Below are positions 61,619 to 64,000 of a stretch of 64,000 bases of DNA, piece after piece. The first letter of the stretch is position 1; each line of letters opens with the position of its first letter. Origin of the DNA: AAA164-E04 sp014239995 (GTDB taxonomy: Bacteria > Verrucomicrobiota > Verrucomicrobiia > Limisphaerales > AAA164-E04); contig JAQWLM010000161.1 of the NCBI GenBank assembly GCA_029247315.1, positions 62,001 to 126,000 on the forward strand, in the 5' to 3' direction. Both the position numbers and the translations under genes were made by a program. The notes beneath the pieces were generated by a model that did no database searches, was not told the origin of the DNA, and saw only the letters and a program-made list of their open reading frames with translations.

Positions 61619-64000
61619 ATGTCCAAAAAAGAAAATCTTATTGCTCGATACGAGGCATTTCATCGCGACTCGGTCAACCGTCTCATCCACTTTGCCTGCG
61701 TTCCATTGATTGCCCTCAGCCTGGTTGGATTGCTTTGGTGTATCAAGATACCGTCGACCCTGGTTGATGAATTTTCCATCATATTGAACGCTGGGCTTGT
61801 ATGCATCGGGTTGGCCTTGATCTACTATCTCTTTCTCTCCATCGGTAGTTTCATAGGCATGCTCTTTTTCGGACTCATGGCGAGTGCACTGTGTATCAGT
61901 GTCGAGGCGAGCCCGTTTTCCCTGCCTGTTATCTCTTTGTGCGTCTTTGTAATTGCCTGGATCGGCCAATTCCTCGGGCATCACATCGAGGGGAAAAAAC
62001 CGGCATTTACCGAGGATCTCCAATTCCTCCTGGTGAGTCCTGCCTGGCTGTTGGATGTGATCTATCAGAAGCCGACACGTATGTTTCTTGCTCTGATCAT
62101 CGGTGGTGGGTGCACCTTTGGGCTTGCTGACTGGTTGTTCAGGATAAAACCCTCAGTGGATTTTTCGGCTGCCTTGGGAAGGGTGCCAAGCTACAATGTG
62201 AGCATCGCACGCGACCAGTGGGGCATCCCTCACGTCCTTGGTAAAACAAACGCAGATACAGCCCATGGTTTGGCCTACGCCCATGCCGAGGATGACTTCC
62301 TGACCATACAGGACGTACTTCTGGCTGCCCGAGGGAAGTTGGCAGTTGAGGAGGGGATTTCCATGGCCCCAAACGATTATTATGTGCACCTGATTCGAAT
62401 TTGGGATGGTTTAGAAGAGAAATATGCCAGCCTCGACCCTGAGATTAAGGCTATCTGCCAAGCCTATACCGACGGATTGAATCTATATGCCAGTCAGCAT
62501 CGCGAGAAACTCAAGCGCTACGTCTGGCCGGCGAGACCGCAGGATCTTGTGGCGGGCACCATGCACAAGCTTCCAATGATGTTTGGGATGCACAACGACC
62601 TGGCGCGCTTGATGACCCACACTGGCGAAGCTCCCCTCTCCACGGCCAGTATGCTCAACCCGGAAGAACTCCCGACAGGTTCGAATTTTATCGCCGTGGG
62701 GCCCAGACGTTCTGCGGATCAGGCAACGCGCGTCTGTATTAATTCGCATCAGCCCTGGACGGGGCCGGTTGCCTGGTATGAGGCGCATCTCATCAGCGAG
62801 GAGGGACAAAATATTTATGGTGGGCTTTTCCCGGGATCTCCTGTCATTTTCCTGGGACACAATGAGAACATTGCCTGGGGGCACACAGTCAACAAACCCG
62901 ATCTCGTTGATATTTTTCAACTGGAGATCCATCCTGAAAATAAAAACCAATACCTGATCGATGGCCAATGGCTTGATCTGGAACGCCGTCTTGCCCCATT
63001 GGAGATCCGGCTTTGGAGAAACTTCAGGTGGAAGGTCAACCGTGAGGTGCTCTATTCCATCTATGGACCCTCCGTGCGCGTTGGAAACAAGGTCTTTGCG
63101 TTGCGCTACGCCGGCATTGGCGAACACCGGCAGATTGAGCAATGGTATCGTATGGGGCAGGCGCAGCATCTCGAGGAGTTCAAGAACGCGATGCGCATCC
63201 AGGCACTGGCCATGTTCAATACGGGTTACGGTGACCGTGGCGGCAACATATATTACGCCTATAACGCCCTGCTGCCGGAGCGCTCTGAAGGTTATGACTG
63301 GCAAGGGACCGTTCCAGGCAACACGCGAGATACCCTATGGACGCAATATCGGCCTTTCGATCAGCTGCCCATGGTTGAAAACCCTGAGTCCGGGTTTCTT
63401 CAGAACTGCAACAGCGACCCCTTCCAGACAACGACGGGTGAGGACAACCCGGATGCAGAAGCATTCTCCCCACGTGATGACATCGAAACATGGATGACGA
63501 ACAGGGCTCATCGAGCCATCGAACTTTACGGTGGAGATCCATCGATTACTCAGGAGGAATTCTTTCGCTATAAATACGATAAGCGCTATTCGGATCAATC
63601 GGCGTTGCGCCAGCAGGTGGAATCCTTTGTCAGGGGACAGGCGGGGAACAGTGAGCTGACCGAGGAACTTGAGTTGCTGAGCCGTTGGAATGGTGAAACC
63701 ACCAAGGAAAATCGTTCTGCAGCACTCGTCCTGCTGACTTTCCGGCCGGGCTCGAATACCACCAGGCAAACAAGGACGGAACAGGAGATAATCGGCCTGC
63801 TCCGAAAGGCATCGACAGATCTTCGTCAACATTTTGGTCAAATCGATGTTGAATGGGGAGCAGTGAATCGTCTGGTTCGAGGTGATAAGGACCTTCCCCT
63901 TGGTGGTGGTCCGGACACACTTCGCGCCATTTATGGCCGACCACAAGCCAATGGTTCCCTTCGAGGCATGGCTGGGGATTGTTTCTTTCAATTTGTGGAA
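61619..64000 (+). CDS. DUF962 (Mpo1-like) - penicillin acylase fusion, cut by window edge
   Basis: The first 794 residues of a larger protein that continues past 64000. Residues 1-152 are a DUF962/Mpo1-like membrane domain with four helices and the conserved histidines H15, H24, H121 and H122 (NRLIHFACVPL and GHHIEGKKPAFTEDLQFLL); yeast Mpo1 uses such histidines as iron ligands in 2-hydroxy-fatty-acid oxidation. A helix (155-173) leads to a penicillin-amidase-family Ntn hydrolase (from about 190), with the self-cleavage site before the nucleophile S355 (LPTG|SNFIAVG) and GHNENIAWGHT downstream. No stop in frame from 61619 to the edge. Amide substrates, for example acyl-homoserine lactones or N-acyl lipids, are possible. 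Divergent from the sigma-factor operon. Confidence 0.88.
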   Translation, partial: MSKKENLIARYEAFHRDSVNRLIHFACVPLIALSLVGLLWCIKIPSTLVDEFSIILNAGLVCIGLALIYYLFLSIGSFIGMLFFGLMASALCISVEASPFSLPVISLCVFVIAWIGQFLGHHIEGKKPAFTEDLQFLLVSPAWLLDVIYQKPTRMFLALIIGGGCTFGLADWLFRIKPSVDFSAALGRVPSYNVSIARDQWGIPHVLGKTNADTAHGLAYAHAEDDFLTIQDVLLAARGKLAVEEGISMAPNDYYVHLIRIWDGLEEKYASLDPEIKAICQAYTDGLNLYASQHREKLKRYVWPARPQDLVAGTMHKLPMMFGMHNDLARLMTHTGEAPLSTASMLNPEELPTGSNFIAVGPRRSADQATRVCINSHQPWTGPVAWYEAHLISEEGQNIYGGLFPGSPVIFLGHNENIAWGHTVNKPDLVDIFQLEIHPENKNQYLIDGQWLDLERRLAPLEIRLWRNFRWKVNREVLYSIYGPSVRVGNKVFALRYAGIGEHRQIEQWYRMGQAQHLEEFKNAMRIQALAMFNTGYGDRGGNIYYAYNALLPERSEGYDWQGTVPGNTRDTLWTQYRPFDQLPMVENPESGFLQNCNSDPFQTTTGEDNPDAEAFSPRDDIETWMTNRAHRAIELYGGDPSITQEEFFRYKYDKRYSDQSALRQQVESFVRGQAGNSELTEELELLSRWNGETTKENRSAALVLLTFRPGSNTTRQTRTEQEIIGLLRKASTDLRQHFGQIDVEWGAVNRLVRGDKDLPLGGGPDTLRAIYGRPQANGSLRGMAGDCFFQFVE

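Noticed and set aside
62483..63991. Long minus-strand open frames (273 and 218 codons) near the right edge
   Set aside because: They lie opposite the penicillin-acylase frame, which has clear family motifs; the minus frames have none.

Overview
The window looks like chromosome from a Gram-negative member of the Planctomycetes-Verrucomicrobia group, most likely a free-living (perhaps marine) Verrucomicrobiota of the Opitutae type. The evidence is the gene content: a PVC-type membrane-bound dehydrogenase with HEAT repeats and a C-terminal heme site, a DUF1501 + DUF1549/DUF1553 cytochrome pair, formylglycine sulfatases, secreted Gfo/Idh oxidoreductases, DUF3472, FG-GAP/ASPIC-UnbV proteins, and a Kdo transferase that implies an LPS outer membrane. 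The assignment is inferred from families only. Shine-Dalgarno sites are weak or absent before many genes, so several starts are uncertain; alternatives are given.

Layout. 0-4.7 kb: a membrane protein/winged-helix regulator pair, a sulfatase, a membrane protein with an unclear N-terminus, and an orphan ParA. 5-9 kb: the PVC-type heme dehydrogenase and a YkgJ-like Cys-cluster protein. 9.2-11.3 kb: TPP riboswitch and thiC. 12-16.6 kb: a secreted hypothetical, tRNA-Lys(CUU) and a 2-oxoacid dehydrogenase operon (E1alpha-E1beta-E2, no E3). 16.8-18.7 kb: two convergent genes whose shared 3' junction has been tandemly duplicated (about 355 bp per copy). 18.9-29.4 kb: a minus-strand cluster for secreted catabolism (Gfo/Idh, DUF1501 interrupted by one in-frame stop, DUF1549/DUF1553, sulfatase, a dehydrogenase-like secreted protein, DUF3472). 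29.5-33.3 kb: a two-component system divergent from a secreted six-EF-hand protein, with a perfect 17-bp-stem inverted repeat between them and a clear terminator after the EF-hand gene. 33.3-41.5 kb: a serine hydrolase-NamZ fusion lipoprotein with an adjacent ROK kinase, a UVR-motif protein, a HIBADH-type dehydrogenase, Kdo transferase and a HAD phosphatase. 41.9-42.7 kb: tRNA-Leu(CAG) next to a phage-terminase-like HTH gene, possibly a decayed integration site. 42.8-50.1 kb: secreted TIM-barrel protein, giant FG-GAP lipoprotein, and a Usp-like/SLC13-type permease pair.

50.2-61.3 kb is the most striking part: an 11-kb minus-strand operon of an ECF sigma factor, a membrane protein joining an anti-sigma-like N-terminus to a YfbK-type von Willebrand A region, and a 2409-residue LysM protein whose two extracytoplasmic halves are homologous to each other and flank a multi-helix membrane block. 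I read this as a candidate, apparently undescribed, envelope-sensing or envelope-building system. Divergent from it, running off the right edge, is an unusual fusion of an Mpo1-like (DUF962) membrane domain to a penicillin-acylase-family Ntn hydrolase.
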